The notes beneath the pieces were generated by a model. It saw nothing but the letters and a program-made list of their open reading frames with translations. It did no database searches and was not told the origin of the DNA. Positions 1 through 7,606 of a DNA stretch of 16,285 nucleotides are shown in pieces. The position numbers and the translations under genes are program-made. Origin of the DNA: Flavobacteriaceae bacterium UBA4022 (GTDB lineage: Bacteria > Bacteroidota > Bacteroidia > Flavobacteriales > Flavobacteriaceae); NCBI GenBank assembly GCA_002384055.1, contig DGAU01000016.1, positions 145,471-161,755 of the forward strand, given 5' to 3'. Position 1 is the stretch's first letter; every line of letters starts with the position of its first letter.

Positions 1-437
1 TTAGTGCGGCAAGAGAAATAATGCATGCCGCAGGTACCTGCGCATTAATAACATTAAATGAAAAAGATCTTCCCGTGGTAAGAGCAATGTCTCCTTTTCT
101 TCCCGAAAGCGATTTTACGGTTTGGTTTGGTACGAACCCCGAAAGCAGAAAAGTAAATGAGATTAAAAAAAATCCTAATGTAACCCTATACTATTTAGAT
201 AGCGATGCTTCAGGATACGTGATGATTCATGGACTAGCCCAATTAGTTGATGATCCGAAGCAGAAAGAAATGCGATGGAAAGATGAGTGGGAAGACTTTT
301 ATCCAAACAGAACTGAAGGCTATCTTTTGATCAAGGTTACGCCGCAAAGTATGGAAGTAGTAAGTCCCACGCGTGATGTTATAGGTGACGCAAAAACGTG
401 GAAGCCACCTGTAGCGTTTTTTGAGACAAAAAAATAA
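1..437 (+). CDS. Pyridoxamine 5'-phosphate oxidase family protein (general stress protein 26-like), 5' partial
   Basis: The reading frame is open from the window edge (first full codon at position 3) to TAA at 435-437. The residues before the ATG at 21 (S-A-A-R-E-I) read like the usual helix of this family, so that ATG is probably internal and the true start lies upstream. Family-typical stretches are visible: a first beta strand G-T-C-A-L-I-T-L, then V-R-A-M-S-P-F, then S-R-K-V-N-E-I-K-K-N-P-N-V-T-L-Y-Y, matching the split-barrel flavin-binding fold of COG3871-type stress proteins. Members are small cytoplasmic proteins that bind FMN or a related cofactor; the substrate cannot be inferred here. 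The next gene starts 52 nt downstream on the same strand. I am confident of the fold family and unsure of the biochemical role. Confidence 0.85.
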   Translation, partial: SAAREIMHAAGTCALITLNEKDLPVVRAMSPFLPESDFTVWFGTNPESRKVNEIKKNPNVTLYYLDSDASGYVMIHGLAQLVDDPKQKEMRWKDEWEDFYPNRTEGYLLIKVTPQSMEVVSPTRDVIGDAKTWKPPVAFFETKK

Positions 438-489
438 ATGTAATGGTCTCCAAGGAATAAAATCGGGGCATTTTTTTATCTTGCACGAT

Positions 490-1152
490 ATGGATCAAGG
501 CTTGTTGACGTACTTACAAATGTTTATTACTGATCGTCGAAAGGGGCTTTTTAAGGCCGCTCTAGCCAGCCGAACCAGACACTTTACTGTAGTGACCGAA
601 GATGTTTATCAGCTGCATAATACCAGTGCAGTTATGCGCAGTTGTGATGTGTTTGGTGTCCAAGACTTGCATGTAGTCGAAGCACAGTTGGGCAAGCGTG
701 TCGATAGAGAAATCGCTATGGGTGCCCAAAAATGGGTCGATATTTACCGACATCAAAACACGATAAGCTGTTTGAATAAACTCAAAAGTGAGGGTTATGC
801 CATTGCGGCGACAACCCCAAACGGGAATGCGATAGATTTGCACGACTACGATATAGGACAAAAGACCGCTTTTGTTTTTGGCACCGAAACGGAAGGCGTG
901 AGCCCCGAGGTGCTCCAGCAGGCTGATTTCTGCGTAAAAATACCCATGTATGGTTTTACCGAAAGCCTCAATATTTCTGTATCGGCGGCCATCATATTGC
1001 ACGATGTGGTCACCAGGATGCGTCTGAGCGACTTGGCTTGGGGGCTATCCGATCAGGATAAATGGGCCATTGAATTACAGTGGACTAAGGCCAATATTAA
1101 AGGGGTCGATCAAATTATCGAACGATACCACCAACAACAAAAAGACCAATGA
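490..1152 (+). CDS. trmH: tRNA (guanosine-2'-O-)-methyltransferase, TrmH/SpoU family
   Basis: This 220-residue protein is a SPOUT (trefoil-knot) RNA 2'-O-ribose methyltransferase that uses S-adenosylmethionine. Three family motifs are visible: motif 1 H-N-T-S-A-V-M-R-S-C-D around residues 43-53, with Asn44 and the likely catalytic Arg50; motif 2 G-T-E-T-E-G-V-S at 131-138; and motif 3 S-L-N-I-S-V-S at 159-165. The C-terminal helical extension and overall length resemble TrmH, which methylates G18 in the tRNA D-loop; other SpoU paralogues remain possible. I chose the ATG at 490. The frame is open upstream to a TTG at 421, but that would overlap the preceding gene and add a non-conserved leader. 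The stop codon overlaps the rdgB start by 4 nt (ATGA), implying co-transcription and translational coupling. Confidence 0.9.
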   Translation: MDQGLLTYLQMFITDRRKGLFKAALASRTRHFTVVTEDVYQLHNTSAVMRSCDVFGVQDLHVVEAQLGKRVDREIAMGAQKWVDIYRHQNTISCLNKLKSEGYAIAATTPNGNAIDLHDYDIGQKTAFVFGTETEGVSPEVLQQADFCVKIPMYGFTESLNISVSAAIILHDVVTRMRLSDLAWGLSDQDKWAIELQWTKANIKGVDQIIERYHQQQKDQ

Positions 1153-1733
1153 AACTTGTTTTTGCGACCCATAACCTGAATAAATATAAGGAAGTTAAAG
1201 CCATGGTGCCTCAGGGCATTGAGCTTTTGAACCTCCATGACATTGGCTGTTTTGATCCGATCCCCGAGACGGCTGCAACCATCGAGGGTAATGCTCAGCT
1301 CAAAATGGAGTACATCAAAAACCATTACGGTTATGATTGTTTTGCCGATGACACCGGATTGGAGGTCGCTGCGCTCAACGGAGCTCCAGGGGTCTATAGT
1401 GCGCGCTATGCCGGCCCGGAAAAGGACGATCAAAAGAACATCCAAAAACTCCTTACGGCCTTGATGGATTCGTCCAACAGATCGGCACAGTTCAAAACCG
1501 TTATGGCGCTTTGCTTTCAGGGTCAAGAGCACCTCATTACAGGCATCTGTAAGGGCTATATCACCCTAGAGCCGAAGGGGGACAAAGGGTTTGGGTATGA
1601 CCCAATATTTAGTCCTCAAGACCAGCAACGGACCTTTGCCCAAATGAGTCTAAAAGAAAAGTCTGTAATGGGTCATCGCGGTATGGCTATGCGGCAATTA
1701 CTGACGGTTCTCAATGCTATCTCAAAGACTTAA
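1149..1733 (+). CDS. rdgB: RdgB/HAM1 family non-canonical purine NTP pyrophosphatase
   Basis: This 194-residue cytoplasmic enzyme hydrolyses dITP, ITP and XTP to monophosphates, keeping deaminated purines out of DNA and RNA. Signature motifs are all present: T-H-N-x-x-K at residues 7-12 (nucleotide binding), A-D-D-T-G-L with the acidic pair Asp67/Asp68, then G-A-P-G-V-Y-S-A-R-Y-A-G, K-G-F-G-Y-D-P-I-F, and the C-terminal G-H-R-G-M-A with His176 and Arg177. Length is normal for the family. The ATG at 1149 overlaps the end of trmH by 4 nt, so the two form an operon. No U-tract terminator is visible after the stop; the next gene has its own promoter within the 147-nt gap. Confidence 0.95.
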   Translation: MKLVFATHNLNKYKEVKAMVPQGIELLNLHDIGCFDPIPETAATIEGNAQLKMEYIKNHYGYDCFADDTGLEVAALNGAPGVYSARYAGPEKDDQKNIQKLLTALMDSSNRSAQFKTVMALCFQGQEHLITGICKGYITLEPKGDKGFGYDPIFSPQDQQRTFAQMSLKEKSVMGHRGMAMRQLLTVLNAISKT

Positions 1734-1746
1734 GAAGAGATGCTGT

Positions 1747-1777
1747 ATTGTTTATCCAAAGAATAGGTGTACTTTCG
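1747..1777 (+). promoter_or_regulatory. Bacteroidota-type promoter for the DEAD-box helicase gene
   Basis: ATTG at 1747-1750 and TACTTTCG at 1770-1777 are separated by exactly 19 nt. The Bacteroidota housekeeping consensus is TTTG-N19-TAnnTTTG, so each box has one mismatch and the spacing is ideal. Transcription would start near 1783, giving a 5' leader of about 95-100 nt before the helicase ATG. This is inferred from pattern only. Confidence 0.6.
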
Positions 1778-1801
1778 CGCCAAATTCCTCAGGGTGGGGA
1801 A

Positions 1802-1855
1802 GTGTTGTGACTAAAGTAAGGGGTATTCTCGTAAAAGTTTGCTTTTAGACAACAC
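1802..1855 (+). promoter_or_regulatory. Structured 5' leader of the DEAD-box helicase mRNA, with two competing folds
   Basis: GTGTTGT at 1802-1808 is perfectly complementary to ACAACAC at 1849-1855. Inside it, TAAAAG (1832-1837) pairs with CTTTTA (1842-1847) around a UUUG tetraloop. Alternatively, CTAAA at 1811-1815 can pair with TTTAG at 1844-1848, which would extend the outer stem across a 2-nt bulge (1809-1810) and displace the small hairpin. The folds are mutually exclusive because they share 1844-1847. Cold-shock-type helicase genes often carry long regulated leaders, so a control role is plausible but unproven. It matches no riboswitch class I recognise. Confidence 0.4.
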
Positions 1856-1880
1856 ATCAACGAGTAAGTAACTTATATTA

Positions 1881-3671
1881 ATGTCAACATTTCAATCACT
1901 CGGATTGAAGGATATATTCCTTCAAGCCATAGCTGACCTTGGATATGAAAAACCAAGTGAAGTTCAAGAAAAAACAATTCCATTATTATTGAGTCAAGAT
2001 ACCGATATGGTTTCTCTGGCGCAGACCGGTACCGGTAAAACTGCGGCCTTTGGCTTTCCCATGCTTCAAAAAATTGACGTCGAAAGGCGTGAGACGCAAG
2101 GGCTTATCTTATCACCGACACGTGAATTATGTATGCAGCTCACTGCAGAGTTAAAGCTGTATGGTAAATACATGAAAGGCTTAAACGTAGTGGCCATATA
2201 TGGTGGTGCAAGCATTACCGATCAAGCCAAGCAAATCAAAAGAGGAGCCCAAATTATTGTAGCCACACCGGGTCGTATGAAAGATATGATTGGTCGTAGA
2301 ATGGTCGATATTTCCAATATTGACTATTGCGTATTGGATGAAGCTGATGAAATGCTGAATATGGGATTTTATGAGGATATTACTGAGATTTTATCCCATT
2401 CTCCAAAAGGAAAAAACACTTGGTTATTTAGTGCAACCATGCCGAAGGAAGTTTCTGCTATTGGCAAAAAATTCATGAACAATCCTTTGGAGGTGACTGT
2501 CGGAACAAAGAATGTCGGTGCCACCAACGTGTCTCATGAGTTCTTTATGGTTAATGCTAAAGACCGTTACCAGGCTTTAAAGCGTCTATCGGACGCGAAC
2601 CCAGATATTTTTTCGGTGGTTTTTTGCCGCACCAAGCGTGACACGCAAAAAGTTGCTGAGATGCTCATCGAGGATGGTTATAATGCGGCTGCCTTGCATG
2701 GCGATTTGAGCCAAAACCAACGCGACGTGGTCATGAAGTCTTTCCGAGGCCGTCAGATTCAAATGTTAGTTGCGACCGATGTTGCGGCGCGTGGAATTGA
2801 TGTTGATGATATCACACACGTAGTCAATTATCAATTGCCGGACGAAATCGAGACCTATACCCACCGAAGTGGTCGGACAGGTCGTGCTGGAAAAACTGGA
2901 ACTTCATTGGTGATTATCACCAAAAGTGAGTTGCGGAAAATCAAGACGCTCGAAAAAATGTTGCAAAAAACTTTCATAAAAAAGGAAGTGCCTTCCGGTA
3001 TGGAGATCTGTGAAAAACAGTTGTTCCATTTGGCGAATAAAATTAAAGAAACCGAGATCAATCATGATATTGATGTCTACTTACCTAAGATCAATGAGGT
3101 TCTTGAGTCCTTCTCTAAAGAAGAATTGATCAAAAAAGTATTTTCGGTAGAATTTACCCGTTTCTATAATTACTACAAAAAGACCAAAGATTTAAATATC
3201 CAGCATAGTGGTGACTTAAAAGACGTTCAGGAAAAATCCTTTTCAGAAAAAAGCACTCGATTTTTTATCAACTTAGGCCGAAAGGACGATCTCCAGTGGA
3301 TGGACCTTAAAGACCTGGTTCGTGAAATCACTAAATTGGGCAAAGACGAAGTGTTTCATGTAGATACCATGGACACCTTTTCATTCTTTAACACCGATGT
3401 AGCACATGCTGACAAGGTCCTTGAATCCTTCAAAGAGGTTCGTTACCATGACCGTCTCATCGAAATCGAAATATCTGCAGACCGCGGCCGTAAAGGTGGG
3501 CGCCCTAGTAAAAAAGGGAATTCTGACGGATTCAGTGATAAGAAACGTGGTGGTTTTGATAAGAAATCAGGTGGATCCGAAGATCGAGGAAAGTTTCAAG
3601 GAAAAAGCCGTCGTCCTCAAGAGAGACCAAAGTCTGCAGGGACAGGTGGTAAGCGCCGTCGCCGCATCTAG
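1881..3671 (+). CDS. DEAD-box ATP-dependent RNA helicase with DbpA-type RNA-binding domain
   Basis: This 596-residue cytoplasmic RNA helicase unwinds RNA using ATP and belongs to the DeaD/CsdA/DbpA group involved in ribosome assembly and cold adaptation. All core motifs are present: Q motif (F4 to Gln29), Walker A A-Q-T-G-T-G-K-T at 47-54, P-T-R-E-L near 79-83, D-E-A-D at 153-156, S-A-T at 184-186, A-T-D-V-A-A-R-G-I-D near 298-307, and H-R-S-G-R-T-G-R at 328-335. A DbpA-like RNA-binding domain follows at about 458-533 (F-F-I-N-L-G-R-K-D-D-L). The last 63 residues form a basic, Gly/Lys/Arg-rich disordered tail ending in an Arg run, likely an RNA tether. The ATG at 1881 immediately precedes the Q motif. 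The gene has its own promoter and a structured leader, and a weak terminator follows. Which ribosomal RNA region it acts on cannot be read from the sequence. Confidence 0.95.
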   Translation: MSTFQSLGLKDIFLQAIADLGYEKPSEVQEKTIPLLLSQDTDMVSLAQTGTGKTAAFGFPMLQKIDVERRETQGLILSPTRELCMQLTAELKLYGKYMKGLNVVAIYGGASITDQAKQIKRGAQIIVATPGRMKDMIGRRMVDISNIDYCVLDEADEMLNMGFYEDITEILSHSPKGKNTWLFSATMPKEVSAIGKKFMNNPLEVTVGTKNVGATNVSHEFFMVNAKDRYQALKRLSDANPDIFSVVFCRTKRDTQKVAEMLIEDGYNAAALHGDLSQNQRDVVMKSFRGRQIQMLVATDVAARGIDVDDITHVVNYQLPDEIETYTHRSGRTGRAGKTGTSLVIITKSELRKIKTLEKMLQKTFIKKEVPSGMEICEKQLFHLANKIKETEINHDIDVYLPKINEVLESFSKEELIKKVFSVEFTRFYNYYKKTKDLNIQHSGDLKDVQEKSFSEKSTRFFINLGRKDDLQWMDLKDLVREITKLGKDEVFHVDTMDTFSFFNTDVAHADKVLESFKEVRYHDRLIEIEISADRGRKGGRPSKKGNSDGFSDKKRGGFDKKSGGSEDRGKFQGKSRRPQERPKSAGTGGKRRRRI

Positions 3672-3675
3672 ATAA

Positions 3676-3701
3676 GGGCCTGGCCTATTTTTGTTTTTTT
3701 T
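3676..3701 (+). terminator. Weak candidate intrinsic terminator after the helicase gene
   Basis: A short stem, GGGC (3676-3679) with GCCT (3683-3686) around a 3-nt loop and including one G-T wobble, is followed by a T-rich run (3687-3701) interrupted by an A and a G. The stem is only 4 bp, so termination efficiency is doubtful, but the position just after the stop codon and the T-tract favour it. Confidence 0.35.
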
Positions 3702-3747
3702 CGGTATGGTTTTGGTTAGAAATGGTTATTTTTAACCCATTCACGCT

Positions 3748-4530
3748 ATGAAAACACTCCGCCTATTACTCGTGCTTTGGCTTTTCCCTTATGGGGTCGC
3801 TGCACAAGAGACACAAGAAGATCCCGGGACCATTATCAATGGGGTCGTGATCAATGATGCCACCGATAAAATATTGGAAAACGTCAATATTGTGAATCTC
3901 AATAAAGTCATCGGGACGACAACTGACGGCGAAGGAGAATTTAAATTGCGGGCTTCTGTAAACGACACCTTGTTTTTTTCTTACTTAGGACTGCGCTCCA
4001 TAAGAGTTAGGGTGACCAACGACTGGCTCAAATATGACCACATCAAAGTAAAAATGACCGAGCTTGGAATTGCCTTAGAAGAGGTCGTGATCAAGCCGGT
4101 ACAACTGACGGGCTATGTCGAGGTTGATGCCAAAATCATTCCGATTTACGATGATTACCGCTACCGCATTGCCGGTTTTGGCGGAGGCTATGAAGGGGGT
4201 AAGACCCAACCCGGTGCCGTAACGAAAGTTTTGAGTGCCATGTTTAATCCTGCGGATTTCTTGTATAATGTGTTTGGTAAGCGCCCTAAACAGATGCGCA
4301 AGCTAAAACAGATGAAGCGTGATGATGAAATCAGAAACCTGCTTCAATCGAAGTTCGACCGAGAGACTTTAATGGCTGTTCTTCAATTAGAAAAGGCTGA
4401 TATCGATGAGATTCTTAATAATTGTAGTTACTCCGTTGAGTTCATCAAAACGGCTAATGACTTGCAAATTCTCGACGCCATTAGCGAGTGTTATGAAGAA
4501 TACCGAATTTTGAACCGAGAAAAGAACTAA
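3748..4530 (+). CDS. Secreted carboxypeptidase-regulatory-like domain protein
   Basis: This 260-residue protein has a clear Sec signal peptide: Lys/Arg at 2-5, a Leu-rich core at about 6-15 and an A-A-Q cleavage region near residue 20. Residues of about 29-115 form a CarboxypepD_reg-like beta-sandwich (I-I-N-G-V-V-I-N-D-A-T, then G-T-T-T-D-G-E-G-E-F-K-L, then L-F-F-S-Y-L-G), the module found at the N-terminus of many Bacteroidota outer-membrane and surface proteins. There is no TonB plug or barrel behind it. Instead the C-terminal half has a Gly-rich stretch (F-G-G-G-Y-E-G-G), a region around F-N-P-A-D-F-L-Y-N-V-F-G-K, and a charged helical end. I do not recognise a function for that half. 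It likely resides in the periplasm or at the outer membrane. The stop lies 8 nt before the aldehyde dehydrogenase start, so they are probably co-transcribed. A -7-like TATTTTTA at 3727-3734 lacks a matching -33 box. Confidence 0.85.
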   Translation: MKTLRLLLVLWLFPYGVAAQETQEDPGTIINGVVINDATDKILENVNIVNLNKVIGTTTDGEGEFKLRASVNDTLFFSYLGLRSIRVRVTNDWLKYDHIKVKMTELGIALEEVVIKPVQLTGYVEVDAKIIPIYDDYRYRIAGFGGGYEGGKTQPGAVTKVLSAMFNPADFLYNVFGKRPKQMRKLKQMKRDDEIRNLLQSKFDRETLMAVLQLEKADIDEILNNCSYSVEFIKTANDLQILDAISECYEEYRILNREKN

Positions 4531-4538
4531 AATCTATT

Positions 4539-5897
4539 TTGGAAACGGTCATCAACCATCAACGCGCCTTTTATCTAGCCAAAAAGACCTTGAGTCTTGA
4601 GCGCAGATGGGCGATACTAGAGGTTCTAGAGCAGACCCTAAAAAATAATGAGATTCTGATTGAACAGGCTTTGTTTGCTGATTTTGGCAAATCGGGCTTT
4701 GAGACCTACACGACAGAATTGGGGATGCTCTACGAAGAAATTTCACGAACCAAGCGGGATCTAAAAAAATGGATAAAGCCCAAACGTGTCAGAACCAATT
4801 GGGTCAATTGGCCAGCGCAAAGTTATATTCTTTTTGAGCCGTTAGGGGTGAATCTTATTATTGGCGCTTGGAATTATCCGGTGCTTCTTTTATTGCAGCC
4901 GGCAGTGTCGGCATTGGCCGCCGGTAATACGGTGGTGTTAAAGCCAAGTGAAAATGCGCCGCATATTGCAGCGCTATTTCAGGAGCTGATTGATAAAAAT
5001 TTTGACCCAGCACATTTAGCGCTTATTCAGGCAGATGCCCAGAAGACCCAAAAAATATTGGCCTTAGCATGGGACCATATCTTTTTTACCGGCAGTACCC
5101 AAGTGGGTAAAATTGTTTATCAAGCTGCTGCTGAGCAATTAATTCCGGTGACCTTAGAGTTGGGTGGAAAATCGCCAGCTATTATTACCCCGCATTGCGA
5201 TGTGGCCCTAACTGCAAAACGTTTGGTTTGGGGCAAATTTTTGAATGCAGGGCAGACCTGTGTCGCTCCGGATTATGTTTTGATTCATGAATCCGTTAAG
5301 GATGCTTTTTTAAATGCCTGTGTCGTTGCCATTGAAAAAGCACAATATGGACCGGGCAGCAACAATTATTGCCAGATCATCAACGAGCGTCATATGGATC
5401 GGCTGGTAAAACTCTTGGATCAAAATAAGGTGTATTATGGGGGTTCTATTGATGCGAAAAAAAGGTTTATCGCGCCAACCATTATGACCGATGTCACTTT
5501 TGACGACGCGGTGATGAAAGAGGAAATTTTTGGCCCAATACTTCCCGTGATGACCTACCAAAACCTGAACGATGCTTTGGCTCAGGTCAAAACTTTGGAC
5601 AAACCCTTGGCCGCATATGTGTTCTCTGAAAACAAAAAAGAAGTGGCTTCTATTTTGAACGATTTATCTTTTGGCGGCGGAGCAGTCAATGATGTCGTGA
5701 TGCATTTGACCAATCCCAACCTGCCTTTTGGTGGTATTGGAAAAAGCGGACTTGGCGCCTATCATGGCTATCATGGATATTTGCGTTTTAGCCACCAAAA
5801 AAGCATACTGCACAAAAACAATTGGTTTGAATTACCACTCAAATACGCCCCGTTGACCGCCAAAAAATTAAAATGGATCCGAAAAATATTAAAATGA
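4539..5897 (+). CDS. Aldehyde dehydrogenase, class 3 (ALDH3) type
   Basis: This 452-residue NAD(P)+-dependent enzyme oxidises aldehydes, in this class often medium- or long-chain fatty or aromatic ones, to carboxylic acids. The catalytic residues are placed as in ALDH3 enzymes: Glu207 in L-E-L-G-G-K-S-P and the nucleophile Cys241 in G-Q-T-C-V-A-P-D-Y. The cofactor-binding region shows W-N-Y-P, K-P-S-E and F-F-T-G-S-T-Q-V-G-K, and the late motifs E-E-I-F-G-P and L-P-F-G-G-I-G-K-S-G-L-G are intact. The start is TTG at 4539: a stop at 4494 bounds the frame and the first in-frame ATG would remove the N-terminal helix. A basic C-terminal tail (K-K-L-K-W-I-R-K-I-L-K) may aid membrane association, as in some fatty aldehyde dehydrogenases. 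The stop overlaps the next gene's probable start (ATGA at 5894). Confidence 0.93.
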   Translation: METVINHQRAFYLAKKTLSLERRWAILEVLEQTLKNNEILIEQALFADFGKSGFETYTTELGMLYEEISRTKRDLKKWIKPKRVRTNWVNWPAQSYILFEPLGVNLIIGAWNYPVLLLLQPAVSALAAGNTVVLKPSENAPHIAALFQELIDKNFDPAHLALIQADAQKTQKILALAWDHIFFTGSTQVGKIVYQAAAEQLIPVTLELGGKSPAIITPHCDVALTAKRLVWGKFLNAGQTCVAPDYVLIHESVKDAFLNACVVAIEKAQYGPGSNNYCQIINERHMDRLVKLLDQNKVYYGGSIDAKKRFIAPTIMTDVTFDDAVMKEEIFGPILPVMTYQNLNDALAQVKTLDKPLAAYVFSENKKEVASILNDLSFGGGAVNDVVMHLTNPNLPFGGIGKSGLGAYHGYHGYLRFSHQKSILHKNNWFELPLKYAPLTAKKLKWIRKILK

Positions 5898-7597
5898 TGA
5901 AACCGAGGCTACCCATGAATAAGTTTGTTTGGAGATTAAAAGGAGTTTTTAAGTCCATGGGACTTTGTGTTTTGCTTGTCCTTATGGGTATACCAGAGAT
6001 ACAGGCACAAGCGCGCTTTCAGCAAGAACCTGACCCTAAATTTTATCCTGAGCGTTCTGTGGTAGAAAGTATTATAGCGACGATTCCTTATCAAGGTTAT
6101 GATGAGTCTCAGGCCTATTTTGGACAAGGGGAATACGAAGTGTTTTTGGATGGTGTTGATGGTGTTTTGGACCGGCCCATCATCGTGACCGATGGCTTTG
6201 ATCCTGGCGATACCCGAGGCATTGGTGCCCTATACGCAAGTCTTAGTTTTGGCGGGCAAAACCTCGCCGACGAATTACGTGCTTTGGGATATGACATCAT
6301 AATACTCAATGCACCTGTGTACACGACCGGCGGTAAAGATATCGATGGAGGAGGAGATTATATACAGCGCAACGCCATGGTTCTGGTCGCCTTGATTGAC
6401 TATATTAATGCCGAAAAAGTCGGGAATGAAGAACTCGTGGTCTTAGGGCCAAGTATGGGTGGGTTGATCGGGCGGTATGCTCTGGCGTATATGGAGCAAC
6501 AAGGTTTATCGCATGAGACACGTCTTTATATATCATTTGATTCGCCGCACAAAGGGGCCAACATTCCGATTTCTTTGCAGTACCTCATCAATTACTTTGC
6601 ACAAGAATTTGGAGATCCAGGAGCTTTGGCTACGGTAGAGTTTGTCCTCAAATCTCCGGCAGCCAAACAAATGCTGGTTGACCATTTTACCGGACATTTA
6701 GCCGCTGGATCTGAGTTGGAGCAAGATCCTAATTTATTGGCACCGGCTGGGGCACCAGGATTCCGCACAGAATTTCAAGAGGAACTCGATGCTTTGGGTT
6801 TTCCCGCTGAGGTGCGCAACGTCACCATGATTAATGGGGCACTCAATGGAGAGGGGCCTGGGTCTCCCGGGATGGAAGTCATCGACGCCACTCTAGAGAT
6901 AGATGCCCTCACCGACATTTCGATTGCACTGCATTTTGCGCCATTAGCCAACCAAACCATTGACGTGACTGATGTGACGACTTATTTCATAGGCATTCCT
7001 TTGGGTAATTATCTGGCCCGAGCTCGCTCTTTGGCCGATACGGACGGGGTAGACAGTGCCCCCGGTGGAACCGCAACTATTTCCAGTGTCTTAGCCGGAG
7101 GCGGCGGAAATCCTGTTTTAGAGGCCTTTATTGACGCCTTGCAACAAGACACCTATTGTTTTATTCCGACGATCAGTGCATTGGCCATCGATACGCCAAA
7201 TTGGTATGAAATACCGAACCTCAATGATTCACCGTTTGTTAATATTTCTGCCGAGACCAATAATTCGGCACATGTTTCGATTAGCCAGGTGAGCGCCCAA
7301 TTTGCGATTGACGAAATTGTCGGTATGCTGGGAAGTCCAGATGAAAGTGCGCCGGCAACATGGGTCAGGGTGCTTAATCCCGCAAAAGAAGGGGTTGAAC
7401 TGGCTATCGCGCCATCGGCACAATCAGAACCTATTCAAGCCACGTTATATCATATGAATGGTGCCATATTGGGTCATCATCAATGGGCTCAAGGACAATC
7501 TCGTGTGTCTTGGCCAGGATCATGGCCTCCAGGAGTGTACCTCTTGTCCCTCACATCAGGTCGCCAAACGGCGCACCTGAGATTAATCATCCGCTGA
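5894..7597 (+). CDS. Secreted alpha/beta-hydrolase (lipase/esterase-like) with T9SS type A sorting domain
   Basis: This 567-residue protein is an exported hydrolase. After a basic N-terminus comes a hydrophobic core G-L-C-V-L-L-V-L-M-G-I and an I-Q-A-Q cleavage region. The catalytic domain shows R-P-I-I-V-T-D-G-F-D-P-G and the nucleophile elbow G-P-S-M-G-G with Ser187; Asp216 (F-D-S-P-H-K-G) and His460 (N-S-A-H-V) are possible partners, but the triad is not assigned. The last 80 or so residues (from about N495-P) are a type IX sorting domain ending in G-V-Y-L-L-S-L and R-L-I-I-R, so it should cross the outer membrane and be released or surface-anchored. Start choice: ATG 5894 overlaps the aldehyde dehydrogenase stop; ATG 5915 gives a tidier signal peptide and ATG 5873 is also in frame. 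Substrate unknown; lipase, esterase or polyester hydrolase are all possible. Confidence 0.85.
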   Translation: MMKPRLPMNKFVWRLKGVFKSMGLCVLLVLMGIPEIQAQARFQQEPDPKFYPERSVVESIIATIPYQGYDESQAYFGQGEYEVFLDGVDGVLDRPIIVTDGFDPGDTRGIGALYASLSFGGQNLADELRALGYDIIILNAPVYTTGGKDIDGGGDYIQRNAMVLVALIDYINAEKVGNEELVVLGPSMGGLIGRYALAYMEQQGLSHETRLYISFDSPHKGANIPISLQYLINYFAQEFGDPGALATVEFVLKSPAAKQMLVDHFTGHLAAGSELEQDPNLLAPAGAPGFRTEFQEELDALGFPAEVRNVTMINGALNGEGPGSPGMEVIDATLEIDALTDISIALHFAPLANQTIDVTDVTTYFIGIPLGNYLARARSLADTDGVDSAPGGTATISSVLAGGGGNPVLEAFIDALQQDTYCFIPTISALAIDTPNWYEIPNLNDSPFVNISAETNNSAHVSISQVSAQFAIDEIVGMLGSPDESAPATWVRVLNPAKEGVELAIAPSAQSEPIQATLYHMNGAILGHHQWAQGQSRVSWPGSWPPGVYLLSLTSGRQTAHLRLIIR

Positions 7598-7606
7598 GCA
7601 CTATAA

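Noticed and set aside
477..484. TATCTTGC as a trmH promoter -7 box
   Set aside because: It needs a one-base gap to match TAnnTTTG and no -33 box is present at 19 nt; it is kept only as a comparison in the leaderless finding.
421..489. Upstream TTG extension of trmH
   Set aside because: It overlaps the end of the preceding gene and adds residues not typical of the family; the ATG at 490 gives the normal N-terminus.
562..1002. Open frame of 146 codons on the minus strand inside trmH
   Set aside because: It lies wholly antisense to a well-conserved methyltransferase, its product resembles no family I know, and it has no promoter or start context.
3406..3675. 89-codon frame overlapping the 3' end of the helicase gene
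   Set aside because: It is a frame shadow over the low-complexity basic tail; the helicase frame carries the conserved RNA-binding domain and ends normally.
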